Positions 63,696-64,000 of a DNA stretch of 64,000 bases are shown piece by piece. A program made the position numbers and the translations under genes. This DNA is from Planctomycetota bacterium (GTDB lineage: Bacteria > Planctomycetota > UBA1135). Below the pieces are notes generated by a model that saw only the letters and a list, made by a program, of their open reading frames with translations, did not search any database and was not told the DNA's origin. Every line of letters begins with the position of its first letter. Within the stretch, counting starts at the first letter, position 1. The stretch is from positions 1 through 64,000 of the forward strand of contig JAAESM010000020.1 of NCBI GenBank assembly GCA_024229395.1, given 5' to 3'.

Positions 63696-64000
63696 CTAGA
63701 CAGGCGGAAGGCCCCAAGCGGAGCGCAAAACCGGGAGCCTCTCGTTGAGGTACCACTCCAGGTCTTCCGTCTCAAAGCGACTCGTGCTCCAGGAACCAGC
63801 TCTGTGCTCACGCAAAGCCTCCTCGCCGACGTAAGCCCACGCCGTGATCGGGTTTTCATCTCCGAGAAGATGGACCACGACCTCGCAGCGCCGGTATCCG
63901 CCTCCTGCTGCTTCAAAGCGGTCAATCAAATCCATTGCGGCGGCAGGTACTTCGTAAAGGAGTCGCCCTTCCACAACGCCGTTTTGCTCGGGGAAGATGA
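63696..64000 (-). CDS. Gamma-glutamylcyclotransferase (AIG2-like) family protein, 5' end beyond window
   Basis: At least 101 residues, with the frame open to the right edge. EGRLLYEVPAAAMDLIDRFE, GGGYRRCEVVVHLLGDENPI and TAWAYVGEEALREHR fit the C-terminal part of the GGCT-like fold (usual 'v.G.LYe......LD..EG..Y.R..v.v'). The catalytic Glu of the 'D.fE' region is present (DRFEAAGG), but the N-terminal YGtl motif is outside the window. Such enzymes cleave gamma-glutamyl amines. Confidence 0.7.
   Translation of the reverse strand, partial: IFPEQNGVVEGRLLYEVPAAAMDLIDRFEAAGGGYRRCEVVVHLLGDENPITAWAYVGEEALREHRAGSWSTSRFETEDLEWYLNERLPVLRSAWGLPPV

Overview
The window looks like a chromosomal segment of a Planctomycetota bacterium, probably marine and moderately GC-rich. 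The strongest pointers are a 1403-residue secreted protein joining a DUF1080 (3-keto-disaccharide hydrolase-like) domain, a PVC-type membrane-bound dehydrogenase propeller, HEAT-like repeats, a LamG domain and a CxxCH cytochrome. A formylglycine sulfatase beside a GH106-like glycosidase, Tat-exported oxidoreductases and many small lipoproteins fit the same picture. The assignment is an inference; there is no rRNA and only one tRNA gene (tRNA-Asn, GTT).

Layout. 1-9 kb: RhlE-like DEAD-box helicase running off the left edge, a DUF2007/aldo-keto reductase/VOC operon, a saccharopine-dehydrogenase-like protein, a kinase plus class-III PLP enzyme fusion, and a TPR lipoprotein. 9-13.4 kb: an accessory patch with an acyltransferase, small lipoproteins, a GFA-family protein and two gene relics whose intact relatives lie at 15-21.5 kb. 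13.4-23.3 kb: ABC exporter, two tandem SurA-like proteins, a divergent parvulin-like lipoprotein, a HEAT-like protein, a degenerate metallopeptidase-like protein, a DEDDh exonuclease with a WYL-like tail, and a NYN-domain protein behind a structured leader. 23.3-28 kb: asparaginase-hyuA-hyuB operon. 28-31.8 kb: ECF sigma, anti-sigma, small membrane-anchored helical protein, PilM/GspL-like and PilO/GspM-like genes in one operon. 31.9-47.4 kb: mostly housekeeping genes (ribBA, tilS, gap, pgk, rpe, accD) mixed with secreted peptidases, an SPFH/ribbon-helix-helix operon and a chimeric relic between gap and pgk. 47.4-54.9 kb: a catabolic-looking cluster (UPF0261/Tm-1-like, Dabb, the 1403-residue dehydrogenase/cytochrome) facing an AraC regulator, then tRNA-Asn. 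55-64 kb: accessory genes (DUF1566 protein, broken flavin oxidoreductase, methyltransferase, sulfatase, GH106-like glycosidase) and two small genes at the right edge.

Gene expression. Many operon heads have a -10-like hexamer (TAGAAT, TAGGAT, TATTCT, TAATCT, TACAAT) ending only 6-9 nt before the start codon, often with no Shine-Dalgarno sequence. This suggests that leaderless transcripts are common here, and it was used to choose several starts. Intrinsic terminators are clear after gap, after tRNA-Asn, after the NYN gene, after the 37.1-kb peptidase gene and after the methyltransferase gene at 57.5 kb.

The observations most worth following are the leaderless-promoter pattern; the SurA-like/parvulin/degenerate-peptidase neighbourhood with its relics elsewhere; the sigma/anti-sigma/GspL-like operon; the kinase-phospholyase fusion; and the chimeric relic between gap and pgk. 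No CRISPR array, prophage or insertion sequence was recognised.
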